29,145 nucleotides of DNA from JBEKIK01 sp050013075 (GCA_050013075.1 JBEKFZ010000053.1:1-29145); one strand, 5' to 3'; shown: positions 14,970 through 25,047, counted from the first letter of the stretch. The notes: a model not told the origin generated them from the sequence alone. Translations and numbers: made by a program.

Positions 14970-16400
14970 CTAGCGAATTAATAGAAACAACAGCCAGATC
15001 AGCAAGACCACGATCGTCAGCCCAACCGTGGAGGCGATCAGCACGGTTATCGGGTTGTGGATGGAGAGCCAGTCGTTGGGGGAGGGGATTTGCATTTCCT
15101 CTGACGATTCCTGTTCGTTTAATAAATCCAAAATAGTTACTATGCGGCTGGAACTACTGTCGGAACTTTCGCTGATCTGGGGCAATTCGGGATAATCGAC
15201 TTTCGTCTCGGGCAGGGACATTGATTTCACATGCTCGGAGGGTTCAGTGCGATTGGGATAAATCCCGCGAAGTCGTTGCATCTGCGGAATCGCCACCGGG
15301 GGAGAACGGGGGCGAATGGGTTGTGCATTTTCGCCCAATTCGCCCGTGGGTGCGTCGGCCAAGGGACCGCCGGGCAACCATGGTTTCAGCCGATCTTTTA
15401 CCGCCGCGGCTGAAGGAATTCGCTGCAAGGGTTCCTTGGCCATCATGTCGGCCAACATATCGACGAACTCCGCGCTTAAACGCGGATTTAACAAGCGGGG
15501 ATCCAGGGGGCGGAGTTCGCAATGCGCCCGGGCTTTATCGCCGGTTGTGCCGCCGGGAAAAGCGACCTTGGCCGTTACGATGTAATACAATGTGCATCCC
15601 AAGGCATAAATATCCCAGGCCGGAGTGGGATTCCAAGGGTCTTTTACCTGATCGGGCGAAAGATAATCGGCCGTGCCCACGATCTTGCCGTAGCGAGGAT
15701 CGTTTTCGGCGCTTGATTCCAGAGGTCCGGCCAGGCCCAGGTCGGAAAGTTTAGCCTCTCCTTCCGGAGTGACGAGTACGTTTCCCGGCTTCACGTCGCG
15801 ATGGATGATTCCTCTGGAATGGGCATGTTCCAAACCATCGGCCACTTGATAGATGATGCTGGCCGCCGCGGTCATACATAAGGGGCCAGCACGGCGGATG
15901 AGTTTGCGCAGATCCACTCCCTGAACATACTCGGTGACAAGATAGTGTACTTTTCCGTCTTGTCCGGAATCGACCGCGGAGACGAGCTTGGGGTGATTCA
16001 GGCTGGCCAGTGCGCGGATTTCCCGGGTAAAATTGGCTATGGCCTCGGGCGTGCACTTGTTTCGCGGCAAGACTTTGATGGCCACGGTGCGTCCGGTTTT
16101 ATCGAGTTGGGCCTTAAAAACCTGGCCCATTCCGCCCTTGCCGATAGAATCGACAATCCAATAAGGCCCTAAATTGAATTTTGTGCGGCCGTCGAGTAAT
16201 TGCTTTGCCTGCCAGGTGTTAAGTACGTCCATCTCGATCAGCCGATCGGCCAGTTGAAGATCGGTGGGCGGGGCGTTGGCATCGGTCACGTCGCCATGCG
16301 ACCAGCGCACCCCGGCCCGAGCCTCATCGAGTTGCTTTTCGGTAAGCAATCCGCTGGCCAGTACGCATTGTTCAAACAGTGATCGTTCGACAAAACTCAT
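14970..16400 (-). CDS. Tail-anchored Ser/Thr protein kinase
   Basis: This 476-residue protein starts at ATG 16400. Residues 1-75 form a planctomycete-type helical lead-in (LLTEKQLDEA, then WQAKQLLDGRTKFNLGPY). The Hanks-type kinase domain covers about 80-345, with GKGGMGQV (87-94), Lys109, HRDVKPGN (200-207), Asp220 in SDLGLA and GTADYLSPD. DFG is DLG, a common variant in planctomycetes. A Pro/Ser-rich linker (346-450) leads to one C-terminal membrane helix (451-475) with almost nothing beyond it, so there is no external sensor domain. The upstream RluA-type gene is 58 bases away on the same strand and may be co-transcribed. Targets are unknown. Confidence 0.9.
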   Translation of the reverse strand: MSFVERSLFEQCVLASGLLTEKQLDEARAGVRWSHGDVTDANAPPTDLQLADRLIEMDVLNTWQAKQLLDGRTKFNLGPYWIVDSIGKGGMGQVFKAQLDKTGRTVAIKVLPRNKCTPEAIANFTREIRALASLNHPKLVSAVDSGQDGKVHYLVTEYVQGVDLRKLIRRAGPLCMTAAASIIYQVADGLEHAHSRGIIHRDVKPGNVLVTPEGEAKLSDLGLAGPLESSAENDPRYGKIVGTADYLSPDQVKDPWNPTPAWDIYALGCTLYYIVTAKVAFPGGTTGDKARAHCELRPLDPRLLNPRLSAEFVDMLADMMAKEPLQRIPSAAAVKDRLKPWLPGGPLADAPTGELGENAQPIRPRSPPVAIPQMQRLRGIYPNRTEPSEHVKSMSLPETKVDYPELPQISESSDSSSSRIVTILDLLNEQESSEEMQIPSPNDWLSIHNPITVLIASTVGLTIVVLLIWLLFLLIR

Positions 16401-16458
16401 GGAAAAAGCCTATACTTCCATTTTAACATACCTATGAGGAGGCAATGTCGCAAGCGGT

Positions 16459-17145
16459 TCAGGAAGGCTGGCGTACCCCCCAACGATACCAGACATCGGG
16501 CAAAGGGGCCTCAAATACAATTTGTTCGCCTTTAACGGGATGCGCAACCGCCAAACGCCGGGCGTGCAGGGCAATGCCCGAGGGAAAGTGCTGTCGGCCG
16601 CCATACTTCCGGTCGCCCAGGAGCGGATGTCCGTGATGGGCAAATTGGAGTCGAATTTGGTGCTTTCGCCCTGTTTTTAAGGCAATCTCGACCAGTGATT
16701 GGCCCTGAATATCCGAGAGCTTTCGATATGTCAGTTTTGCCAGTTTAGCCCCCGGCAACCCTGCGCCGACAATCCGCATCCGCCGATGCTGTTCGTCTTT
16801 GCCAAGGTAATCGGTAAAACTACCCGCGGTCGGTTCCAATGTCCCTTCAACTATCGCCCAATATACCTTATCCACGGCATGTGTTCGAAACTGCTCGGTC
16901 AATCGCGCGGCGGCTTTTGAAGTCCGGGCGAACAATACCACCCCGGTCGCCGGGGCGTCCAACCGGCTCATCACGCCCAAGTACACATTGCCGGGCTTGT
17001 TGTATCGGCGTTTGATATAATCTTTGGCAATAGTTAGCAGGCTATGCTCATGGCCCGAAACGCCCATGGTAGCCAGACCAGCCGGCTTAACGACCGCCAG
17101 CAAGTGGTTGTCTTCGTAAAGGATACAGAGTTTTAATCTGGGCAT
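16459..17145 (-). CDS. RluA-family RNA pseudouridine synthase
   Basis: This 228-residue enzyme converts uridine to pseudouridine in rRNA or tRNA. I chose ATG 17145 (MPRLKLCILYEDNH), because the family start pattern (ILYEDNHLLAVVKPAG) begins there. GTG 17163 would add six residues. The catalytic motif is SRLDAPATG with Asp63, in place of the commoner HRLDxxTSG. TGRKHQIRLQFAHHGHPLLGD is the usual C-terminal RluA signature. There is no S4 domain. Which base it modifies cannot be told from sequence. It lies upstream of the tail-anchored kinase on the same strand. Confidence 0.9.
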   Translation of the reverse strand: MPRLKLCILYEDNHLLAVVKPAGLATMGVSGHEHSLLTIAKDYIKRRYNKPGNVYLGVMSRLDAPATGVVLFARTSKAAARLTEQFRTHAVDKVYWAIVEGTLEPTAGSFTDYLGKDEQHRRMRIVGAGLPGAKLAKLTYRKLSDIQGQSLVEIALKTGRKHQIRLQFAHHGHPLLGDRKYGGRQHFPSGIALHARRLAVAHPVKGEQIVFEAPLPDVWYRWGVRQPS

Positions 17146-17336
17146 TGATAAAAGCAGTCCCACGGGGATATATACCTATGGGATTGCAACTCATGGGCTT
17201 AATGCACAATATAATATGAATGAGATATATTTTATCGCAAAAAAACTTGCCTGCACATAGCAGCACGCACACGCCGTGTTCGGGATAGGCGATATGGAGA
17301 GTGTGGGAAAAAATGTGCAATGTCGTCGGTTTTTTT

Positions 17337-17397
17337 CCGCGACCGCGACCGACCAACTGACCATGCTGCGCATGGTGCCCGTTGGTGCCCGTCGCGG
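17337..17397. promoter_or_regulatory. Long imperfect palindrome before maf
   Basis: CGCGAC, CCAAC and ACCATGC pair with GCATGGT, GTTGG and GTCGCG in nested order. This gives a long, interrupted GC-rich hairpin that ends about 15 bases before the maf start. It could be an operator, an RNA leader or a terminator preceding maf. Confidence 0.4.
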
Positions 17398-17412
17398 CTT
17401 TATAGGGAAAAA

Positions 17413-17988
17413 ATGAAGATGCAGTTGCCCAAACTTATACTTGCCAGCCGGTCGCCGCGACGCCAGGAATTGCTCGAAGAGGCTGGCTACCGGTTCGAGG
17501 TCTGCCAGCCGTCGGAACAGGCCGAATGCGGGCTGTGCAGCGGCGACACCCCCGCGGAATTGGTTGCCAGGCTTGCCTATCAAAAAGCGGCCGACGTCGC
17601 CCGGCAAGTCAGGGAAGGCGTCATATTGGCTTGTGACACGGTTGTGGAGTGCAACGGACGGATTCTAGGCAAGGCATTGGATGAACATCACGCCCGGCAT
17701 ATACTGCAAACCCTAAGCGGCCAAGAGCACCGAGTTTTCAGCGGATTGTGCCTGTGGAAAATTCCCCATGGCCAACCCCGGATCCGGGTGGCTATTACCA
17801 CGTTGCGTATGGACCGGCTCTCCCGGGCACAACTCGACGAATATCTTGCCGGCGGCCAATGGGAAGGCAAGGCCGGGGCGTTCGGCTACCAAGACCGGCT
17901 GGGTTGGGTGCATATTACCGAAGGCAGCGAGTCGAACGTCGTGGGTCTGCCCCTGGAACTGCTGGCGGAAATGCTAGAGAAAATATAG
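17413..17988 (+). CDS. maf: Maf-family nucleoside triphosphate pyrophosphatase
   Basis: This 191-residue enzyme hydrolyses non-standard or pyrimidine nucleoside triphosphates to monophosphates, a house-cleaning role. ATG 17413 (MKMQLPKLIL) follows TAGGGA. Frames extending upstream to 17320 have no family similarity. The motifs are LILASRSPRRQELLEEAG (8-25), ACDTVV with Asp75, GKAGAFGYQD and ESNVVGLPLELL. The GKAGAFGYQ and GLPL motifs fit the dTTP/UTP-specific (YhdE-like) branch better than the 7-methyl-GTP branch, but that is an inference. It converges on the giant repeat protein. Confidence 0.92.
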   Translation: MKMQLPKLILASRSPRRQELLEEAGYRFEVCQPSEQAECGLCSGDTPAELVARLAYQKAADVARQVREGVILACDTVVECNGRILGKALDEHHARHILQTLSGQEHRVFSGLCLWKIPHGQPRIRVAITTLRMDRLSRAQLDEYLAGGQWEGKAGAFGYQDRLGWVHITEGSESNVVGLPLELLAEMLEKI

Positions 17989-18031
17989 GCACTCCAACGG
18001 CATATATAAGTTTGGGCGGCAGTTGAAATAA

Positions 18032-18062
18032 GTTGGGGCGGCAGTTAAACTGCCGCCCCAAC
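18032..18062. repeat. Perfect 15-bp palindrome between convergent genes
   Basis: GTTGGGGCGGCAGTT pairs with its complement around a single A. A partial single-arm copy (TTTGGGCGGCAGTTGAA, from 18011) precedes it. It is related to 1271-1307. It sits between the convergent maf and giant genes, where it could help terminate both, though there is no T-tract. Confidence 0.7.
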
Positions 18063-18087
18063 GAGGCGTTCTTGCTATTTCAGCACT

Positions 18088-21000
18088 TTACCGGCGGCGG
18101 CGCCAGTAGATGCCTAGTCCCATGGCGGCCAGCATGAGCATTGCCCAAGTGGCCGGTTCGGGAACCTCCGACAACGAGCCTGACGTCGAGCCGCCGTCAA
18201 ACGCGGCAGTGTTCAACGTGGCCCAGCTCCCGGATCCGATGTCCAGGGTGTCTTGGACTATGGAAGTCGCCGTCAAGCTGCCGGAAAGCACCTTGGTTGT
18301 GCCGGAGCCGCTGATAGTGCCCACGGTATGATTGCCGCTGTCAACTTCGAACGTGCCGGAAGCACCGGTGCTTATCGCGGAAGACGTGGAGATATCGCCG
18401 CCAGTGACCAATGCCAGCGTGCCATCGCTGATGGTGGTATTGCCGGTGTATATATTGGTTCCGGATAGGATCCATTTACCCGAGCCGGACTTGGTCAGAG
18501 AAGTGGAACCGCTGGTGTCGTTGCCGATGATCGCCGCGATGGCGTTGTTGCCGGTATTCGAGCCGGTTAGGGTCAAGGTGCGCGTGTCCGAGCCGGTGAA
18601 GGCAACGGAACCGGTATTGGTCCAAGTGATGGTCCCCGTGCCCGAGGCGTCCAGGGTCCCGGCCGATGTGCCAGTGCCCAAAGTGAACAGCCGGTCAGTG
18701 CCGGCGGCAGCGCCGGTGTATTTCAGCGCGCCGCCGTTAAGGATCAGGTTGGCCGCGACATTGGACGAATTGCCGATGCCGCTGCTTGAGCCGCCGGGGG
18801 ATAGTATCGAAACGCTGAGTGTTCCGTTGCTAATGGTGGTGACGCCGGAATAGGTATTGCCCTGGGAGACGGTAACGGTGCCCGCGCCGGTCTTGGTCAG
18901 ACCGACTGATGTGCCGCCGGCCAGCTGGGCCGAGACTGTACCGCTCTGTAAGGCGTAGGTAGTCGAACTTGTGATTATGCCGGAGCCGATAATGCTGCCG
19001 CTGGTGAGAGTGAGCCCGCCCACGGTGGGAGAGTAACTCTGGACGTCCAGCGTGCCGCCGTTGACCGTCACTGAGCCAGAAGTAGCCCCCAGGGCGAAGG
19101 CATTGCCTAATTGCAACACTCCGTTGGAGACCGTGGTGCCGCCCGAGTAGGAGTTTGACGTGGAGATTATCAATGTACCCACGCCTAGCTTGGTAAGGGT
19201 GCCGTAGCCGCTGATCCTGCCCGTCCCCGTGATTGTGTAACTTCCGGCGGTGCTGACGGCGACTGAGGCCGGGGTCACTACGGTATTGAGGTTTACCGTT
19301 CTGTACGCCGTGTTATCGTCGAAGGTAACATTGTCGGCGTTGTAGAAGTAATCGACCGAGGAGCCGTTAAGCCAGTTCTGGGTGTTCACCACGTCCCAGG
19401 CATTCAAGGATGAGTCGCCTACCCATTTCAAGTTGCCCACTGAGCCGGTCACCACTAGATCGATGTTACCGATTGTGTCGTCGTTAAAAGTGTAGGTCTG
19501 CCGCGAATTGGTCAGAACGCCGCTAAGGGACATCGACAAACCCGACGAAGAATTGGTAGTGTATTTGATCAACGGGTAACTGCCTGCTACCAGGTAGCCG
19601 GAGATTGGATTGACCGCCACGGTGGTGGAGCCGGACGCGCCGGTCATGGACAAGGTCTTGACGATAATCTGGTCATTTCCGCTGGACGTGCTACTTGACA
19701 GATCCATTGTGATCGTTTCGGAGCCTACCATAGTGAGGGTGCCGCCGATGGTAAGCGTACCGACTGAGCCGCCAGAGGTGGAGGAGCCGGGGATGATGGA
19801 GGTGCTTGTGGCATCGGTAAGGTTGCCTACTATCGTGCCCCTGCCGGCCATCGTGCCGCCATTGAAATACACATTGCCGTAGGACAGTGAGGTATTGCCG
19901 TAGTACAGGTATCCGTTGAGGATCGTGGTGCCGGCCGAGATAGTTGTGTCACCGGTGTAGGTACTCGTGCCGTTCAGGGTTAGCGTGCCCGTCCCGGTCT
20001 TGTACAAGGAACCGCCAGTGGCGGTACTGTCGTCGATGATTGGACCGTTGATGGTCATCGCCGTGCTGGAGTAGACATCCAGATACCCGCCGATGCCGGT
20101 GTCGGCGTTCTTCTTGAGCCTGATCGTTCCGCCGTAGATATTGGTAGTGCCGCCGCTGCTGTTGGTCCCCATTGTCCCGCCCTCGAGCGTCACGTCCTTA
20201 TTGATGGAGACTGCCGTGGAGAGTTTTCGCAGTATAAACTCGGCGCCCGAGGACACGGAAATCGGCTTAATCAGGTTTAATGTGTTTGTGAAGTACGTCG
20301 GGTTTCCACTGGCGCCATTGACGCCGAATACCCCGGCGGTGACATATATGTTACCCGGGTCGACTGCTCCCAGGCTGGTCAACCATACCGCACCAGTTCC
20401 CACCTTGGTGATGTCGTGCCCATTGGCGGTAAACGTGGCGTAGCCCGTAGCGCCAGTGCTGTTGTTGATATGCCAAGCGGCTGTGCCGCCGAAGGTGGTG
20501 TCGCCGTCTAGGACGAGGTACCGGAAGGCGAATTCCTCGCTGGTAGTGGCGATAATGGCCCCGTTGTCGCCCACGCCCGAGCCTTGTACGTGGACCACTT
20601 TCGCGTCCAGACCCGTGGCTTCGGTTGTGTGGACGTCGAGCGTGGCCCCGCTGGCGATATACGTGGCGCCGTCGGTGGGGCTGCCGAATGCCGTGGAGCT
20701 AGTGGCCCTGACCGTACCGGTGTTAATGTATGTCGCGCCGGTGTAGGAGTTTGAGCCGGAGACGGTGAGCACGTTGGACCCCGAGTACGTCACCGTGCCG
20801 GAGCCGCTTATATTGTTGGAGAGCGTATAATCATCACCCGACGCGGCTTTGAACACCAGTGCGGCATAGTTGACTATCGACCCGGAACCGATACGGGTGC
20901 TCGAAGTCGAGCCGTCGCCCACTTGCAATGTGCCGTTGTTGATGGTGACCGTGCCTGTGAAATCGTTGGCTGAGGAGTTGTTTATGATCAGGGTTCCATT

Positions 21001-24000
21001 TCCGGATTTGGTGATGCCGGTTGTGCCGGTGATCTTGTAGTATCCGCTGAATGTGTAATTGCTCGCCGAGCTGACGGTGATCGATGACGGGCTCACATCT
21101 GTGTTAATATTAACAGTGTTGTAGCCGGTGCTGCCGAAAGTGACGTTATCACAGGTGTAGAAAACATCGGACGCGGATCCGTTGAGCCAGACAAAGTTCG
21201 ATGTGCTGGTGTCCCAGTTGTTTGAAGACTCGGTGCCTTTCCACACCAGGGAAGCGTACGAGCCGGCCACGACAAGGTTAATCATGTTAGGCGTGGAACC
21301 ATCGATGGTGTAGGTCCGCCGCGTGCCCGTGGTATAGCCCGATGGATTCAGGTTGGAGACCGAGCCCGAGCCGCTCAGGAGCGAGCCGCTGTAGTAAATC
21401 AAGCAATAGGAGCCGTTTGACAGCGAGTTTGGGCCGCTAAGCTGATTGATCGAAATGGTCGTAGCTCCGTTAATGGACAGATTGCCGCTGAGGTTTAGCT
21501 GGTCGTTCCCGCTGGACGTGCTGGGGGACAGGTCAAAAAGGACTGTGCCGCCGCCGCCGGAATTAAATATAAGATTTTTCATGTGGAGCGTGCCTACCGA
21601 GCCGGCCGCGCTGCTTGCGCCCGGCGAGATTAGCACCGTATAGGCGTCCGTGACCGTGCCGCCTATCGTGCCGGTGCCGGTCAGCGTAGTGGTTACGCCG
21701 GAAGTAGGGCTGGTAGCCATTGTAATTCCGCCTGGAAGCGCGCCGGTGACGACCAAAGTGCCGTCGTTAAGATCCGTCATTCCGGTGAATGAGTTTGAGG
21801 GGTTACTCAATGTCACCGTGCCCGGCCCGGCTATTGTCAAGGTACCCGGGCTCGAGTCGGACACGTTGCCGATCACGCCGCTTACGGTCAATTGCGCGGC
21901 GGTGTTGTTCGCGGCATAGTCGTTCCGATAGCCTCCGGCGTTTAGTATGCCGCCGGTAGAGTCTATGGCGACCGCTCCGGAGATGGAGTTATAGCTCGAG
22001 CTGGTAGCTTCGGTGCCGATTAATAGGGCGTAAAGCGTGCCGCCGTTTTTAAGCTTGACATTTTTGTACAACGCAGCGCTCGTATTGTGGAACTGCAAGA
22101 TCGAGCCGCCGCTGTTCTGGCCGCAACCTTTGCCGTCAACCGTTACGGTCTTGGTCGAGTCGCCCAGGGTGGTTGTGCCTTCGAGGCTTAAAACGCCCTC
22201 GTTGACATAAACGTCGGCTAACTTGGAGTCGACGTTGACGTCCACCAACATGATCTGGTTGTTGCCTACCTTGTAAAGGTCATGTGCGGTTCCGTTTGCC
22301 ATGCTCAGGGTCGCCGTTCCGGTTGACGCGCGCATGGCCCAACGGCCTGTAGTATCTCCGGGCAAACCGGAAAAACCGGTTTCGGTGTAAATGGAGCTGG
22401 AAGTGCCGCCGATGGTCGTATCGCCGTTTAGAGTGACGTTGCTCACGTTGTATTGGGTGTCGGCGGGTAGGGAGGTGTTATTATTTACGATTGCGCCTTT
22501 GGTATCCGTGCCCGAGCCTGCGACGGTGATCGGTTTGGCGTAAAGCTGATAGTTATAAAGGTCCAGGGTGGCCGAGCCTGAGATAGTGAGGGTGGCGGTC
22601 GAGCTGCCCAGGGCCGCGTCATTGCCGAGGATAATTCTTCCTGTCTGGAGGTTTGTTGCGCCCGTGTAGTCGTTGGACATGGTAATTGTCAGCGTGCCGG
22701 TGCCGCTCTTTGTAAGCCCGGTGGTGCCGCTGATCTTATCATTGGTGCTGAAAGGATTGAATATGTAATTACTATTCGCACTGACTGTAACCGAGCCGGG
22801 ATAGAAGCCGGTCAGACCGGAAGAGTTTTGGAGCGAGATGGTGGTATCCGTCATATCTGATTTAGTGTTGAACGTCACGGTGTCGTTGTCGTAGTACATG
22901 TCTGAGCCGGTAACGCTGCTGGTCCAGTTTGCGGTCGTCATCAAATCCCATGTGTTCGATAAGCTGGGGTCGTTCCACGTCAGGGCGCGCGCATCAACGG
23001 GGGAGATGGTGAGGTACACCTTTTTGTCGATGGAGTTATCGGAGGCGCTCATGCCATTTCGAGTTGTGTTGGAAACGGTATAGTTGCTCGTGTTGGATCC
23101 GCTTGAGTATTGGATCAAGGTGTAACTGCCGGAGGCAAAACTTGCGCTTAGCGGGGAGACGTATACCGTGATATTGCTGGCGCCGGGATCATAAGTAAGA
23201 GTGTTTACACTGATAAAATCGTTGCTGCCGCTGCTCGTACTGCTGGACAATTCATAGTAAAGGCTGGAAGTGGCCGGCAACGTAAGGGCCGCGGCGATAA
23301 AGGTGTGGGCGGCGCTGTCGCGCATATCGATTTTCCCGTTGTTGCCCACGGTCATGGTCCCGGTGAGCGTAAGTGCGCCTCTGACGGTGAAATTGGTGGC
23401 CGAGAGGTTGGCCACATTGCTAAGGATCCCGCTGCCGCTGACCGTGAGGGTGTCTATGGGCGAGCTTGCGGAACCGATGTTGTGGCGGACGCCACCCCCG
23501 CCCATATCGAGCGCGCCGCTGCCGCTAACTACGATGGTGGTAGTGCTGGTGCCCGGTGATGCGGCAGGTGTATAGGTGCCTTTGGTAATGTCGCCGTTTA
23601 CGGTTACGCTGCCGCCGCTGATGTTGATTCTGCTAGTAATGCTGCGGCCGGAAGTGGGACCGGAAACGGTTACGAGATTGGTGTTGATATTTCCGCCAAC
23701 CGTTACCGTTGCGCTGCCGCTGACATTCATCGTGCCCCCGGAATTTCCATACGATCCATAAGCGCTGCCATAATATTCTGCCATCGTTATACCGTCGATG
23801 CCTACTACCAGATTCCCCGTGCCCGAGACGTTAACGGTGCCCCTGGCAGTGGCGTTAAGGTTGTTAAGCTGTTCTCCGATGATAAGGCCGGTCGTATCGA
23901 TGGTGCCCCCGTTAAAAGATAAAGTCCCTGTCGCAGCATATCCATTACCAGTGCCGCCTGTGGCAAAAGTTTGAGTCTTGCCTAATTCAATCGATGTCGC

Positions 24001-25047
24001 CCTGATATCCACGCTGCCGCCCGTTAGATCCACCGTCCCGGCGGCGGCACTGCCGCCAGTTTGCCCGCTTGTATTATCGCCGAGAGTAATATTTACCACG
24101 CGGCTGGTGCCGTCTTTGCCTCGCATGGTGAGCGTAGGGACGGGGAGGGACGGGCCGATGAATGCGGAATTGAAAGTTAGCACGCCAATTGATCTTTTGC
24201 CGCCGACTGTTACGTTGTCTACATTCAACGTATTACTTTGACCGAGGTAAAGATTGGAGGCGGTCGTATTCGCTCTGTTGTATGCGTATCCGATTATTAA
24301 ACCCGCGCTGGTAGTCGTGCCTGGATTGTTCAATGTAATCGTATTAGACTTTGCCAAGTATAGTGTTCCGTTGGGCCGGCAATACGAACCGCTGTCAGCA
24401 GTTGAAAAGCCCACAAGTATCTGGTCAACATTGGCGTTGAAAAAAGCCAAGCCCGAGAGATTGAGTATCGCGTCGTGTACGCCGGCGTCGGAGTAGGACA
24501 TACGCACGACTATGTCGCCGTCGGTGCTGCCGCCGATGGAGTTCGATATATCCAGCGTGCCGCCGCCCGTGATCACGGTTTGGCTAAAGCTGGTACTACT
24601 ACCCCCGGCATTGCCTGCAAAAAGCGAATAGTTGCCAGTAGAACTGGTTGGGGCCGTGGCGTTGTTGCCCACAATCTTCAGCGTTTTGCCGGTGTCGATC
24701 TGAGTGGTATGAATGGACCCACTGCCAGCATACTGACTGTACCACAGGTCCTTGATTGTCTGGTTATCGGACACCTGGTTGGTGACGGTGCCTGACGTGG
24801 ATCCGGTTGAGTTAAATAACACGTCATCGGTGCTAGTGGGCGCGGTGTCATTGCTCCAGTTTGCGGCATTAGACCAATAGAGGTTGGTGGCGCTGCCGCC
24901 GGCATCCCAAGTTACGACCGCCGAGGCCGGCCAGACCAGCGATAGAACAACTGCGGCCGCCAGCATAATCCGCGCGGCTCGGATAAAGAGTTTAAAATTG
25001 ATGATAAACATCCTACGATCAAGATTGGTTTGTTTGTCCGGACTCAT
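18088..25047 (-). CDS. Giant secreted beta-strand-repeat protein with PEP-CTERM
   Basis: This 2319-residue surface protein starts at ATG 25047, after CAGGAGT. It has a long signal peptide (residues 25-44, IMLAAAVVLSLVWPASA). The body is Ser/Thr/Gly/Asn-rich and full of autotransporter-type beta-strand repeats (patterns such as LTKSGSGTWILSGTNIYTGN, GTLTLNGTSTYTGDTTI and SNNISGSGTVTYSGSN). Four large modules begin near residues 45, 684, 1264 and 1870, each with a W-x-WD-NW-DxVTF opening. A PEP-CTERM tail closes it (VPEPATW, hydrophobic helix, then RRRR), so an exosortase should process and anchor it. No exosortase and no outer-membrane beta-barrel is visible here. It is probably an adhesin or matrix fibre, but this is not proven. 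Antisense frames over it are artefacts. Confidence 0.9.
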   Translation of the reverse strand: MSPDKQTNLDRRMFIINFKLFIRAARIMLAAAVVLSLVWPASAVVTWDAGGSATNLYWSNAANWSNDTAPTSTDDVLFNSTGSTSGTVTNQVSDNQTIKDLWYSQYAGSGSIHTTQIDTGKTLKIVGNNATAPTSSTGNYSLFAGNAGGSSTSFSQTVITGGGTLDISNSIGGSTDGDIVVRMSYSDAGVHDAILNLSGLAFFNANVDQILVGFSTADSGSYCRPNGTLYLAKSNTITLNNPGTTTSAGLIIGYAYNRANTTASNLYLGQSNTLNVDNVTVGGKRSIGVLTFNSAFIGPSLPVPTLTMRGKDGTSRVVNITLGDNTSGQTGGSAAAGTVDLTGGSVDIRATSIELGKTQTFATGGTGNGYAATGTLSFNGGTIDTTGLIIGEQLNNLNATARGTVNVSGTGNLVVGIDGITMAEYYGSAYGSYGNSGGTMNVSGSATVTVGGNINTNLVTVSGPTSGRSITSRINISGGSVTVNGDITKGTYTPAASPGTSTTTIVVSGSGALDMGGGGVRHNIGSASSPIDTLTVSGSGILSNVANLSATNFTVRGALTLTGTMTVGNNGKIDMRDSAAHTFIAAALTLPATSSLYYELSSSTSSGSNDFISVNTLTYDPGASNITVYVSPLSASFASGSYTLIQYSSGSNTSNYTVSNTTRNGMSASDNSIDKKVYLTISPVDARALTWNDPSLSNTWDLMTTANWTSSVTGSDMYYDNDTVTFNTKSDMTDTTISLQNSSGLTGFYPGSVTVSANSNYIFNPFSTNDKISGTTGLTKSGTGTLTITMSNDYTGATNLQTGRIILGNDAALGSSTATLTISGSATLDLYNYQLYAKPITVAGSGTDTKGAIVNNNTSLPADTQYNVSNVTLNGDTTIGGTSSSIYTETGFSGLPGDTTGRWAMRASTGTATLSMANGTAHDLYKVGNNQIMLVDVNVDSKLADVYVNEGVLSLEGTTTLGDSTKTVTVDGKGCGQNSGGSILQFHNTSAALYKNVKLKNGGTLYALLIGTEATSSSYNSISGAVAIDSTGGILNAGGYRNDYAANNTAAQLTVSGVIGNVSDSSPGTLTIAGPGTVTLSNPSNSFTGMTDLNDGTLVVTGALPGGITMATSPTSGVTTTLTGTGTIGGTVTDAYTVLISPGASSAAGSVGTLHMKNLIFNSGGGGTVLFDLSPSTSSGNDQLNLSGNLSINGATTISINQLSGPNSLSNGSYCLIYYSGSLLSGSGSVSNLNPSGYTTGTRRTYTIDGSTPNMINLVVAGSYASLVWKGTESSNNWDTSTSNFVWLNGSASDVFYTCDNVTFGSTGYNTVNINTDVSPSSITVSSASNYTFSGYYKITGTTGITKSGNGTLIINNSSANDFTGTVTINNGTLQVGDGSTSSTRIGSGSIVNYAALVFKAASGDDYTLSNNISGSGTVTYSGSNVLTVSGSNSYTGATYINTGTVRATSSTAFGSPTDGATYIASGATLDVHTTEATGLDAKVVHVQGSGVGDNGAIIATTSEEFAFRYLVLDGDTTFGGTAAWHINNSTGATGYATFTANGHDITKVGTGAVWLTSLGAVDPGNIYVTAGVFGVNGASGNPTYFTNTLNLIKPISVSSGAEFILRKLSTAVSINKDVTLEGGTMGTNSSGGTTNIYGGTIRLKKNADTGIGGYLDVYSSTAMTINGPIIDDSTATGGSLYKTGTGTLTLNGTSTYTGDTTISAGTTILNGYLYYGNTSLSYGNVYFNGGTMAGRGTIVGNLTDATSTSIIPGSSTSGGSVGTLTIGGTLTMVGSETITMDLSSSTSSGNDQIIVKTLSMTGASGSTTVAVNPISGYLVAGSYPLIKYTTNSSSGLSMSLSGVLTNSRQTYTFNDDTIGNIDLVVTGSVGNLKWVGDSSLNAWDVVNTQNWLNGSSVDYFYNADNVTFDDNTAYRTVNLNTVVTPASVAVSTAGSYTITGTGRISGYGTLTKLGVGTLIISTSNSYSGGTTVSNGVLQLGNAFALGATSGSVTVNGGTLDVQSYSPTVGGLTLTSGSIIGSGIITSSTTYALQSGTVSAQLAGGTSVGLTKTGAGTVTVSQGNTYSGVTTISNGTLSVSILSPGGSSSGIGNSSNVAANLILNGGALKYTGAAAGTDRLFTLGTGTSAGTLDASGTGTITWTNTGSVAFTGSDTRTLTLTGSNTGNNAIAAIIGNDTSGSTSLTKSGSGKWILSGTNIYTGNTTISDGTLALVTGGDISTSSAISTGASGTFEVDSGNHTVGTISGSGTTKVLSGSLTATSIVQDTLDIGSGSWATLNTAAFDGGSTSGSLSEVPEPATWAMLMLAAMGLGIYWRRRR

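Noticed and set aside
18110..24795. Many plus-strand frames opposite the giant gene
   Set aside because: They are Val/Pro/Leu-rich complements of Gly/Thr/Ser-rich repeats and have no independent start sites.
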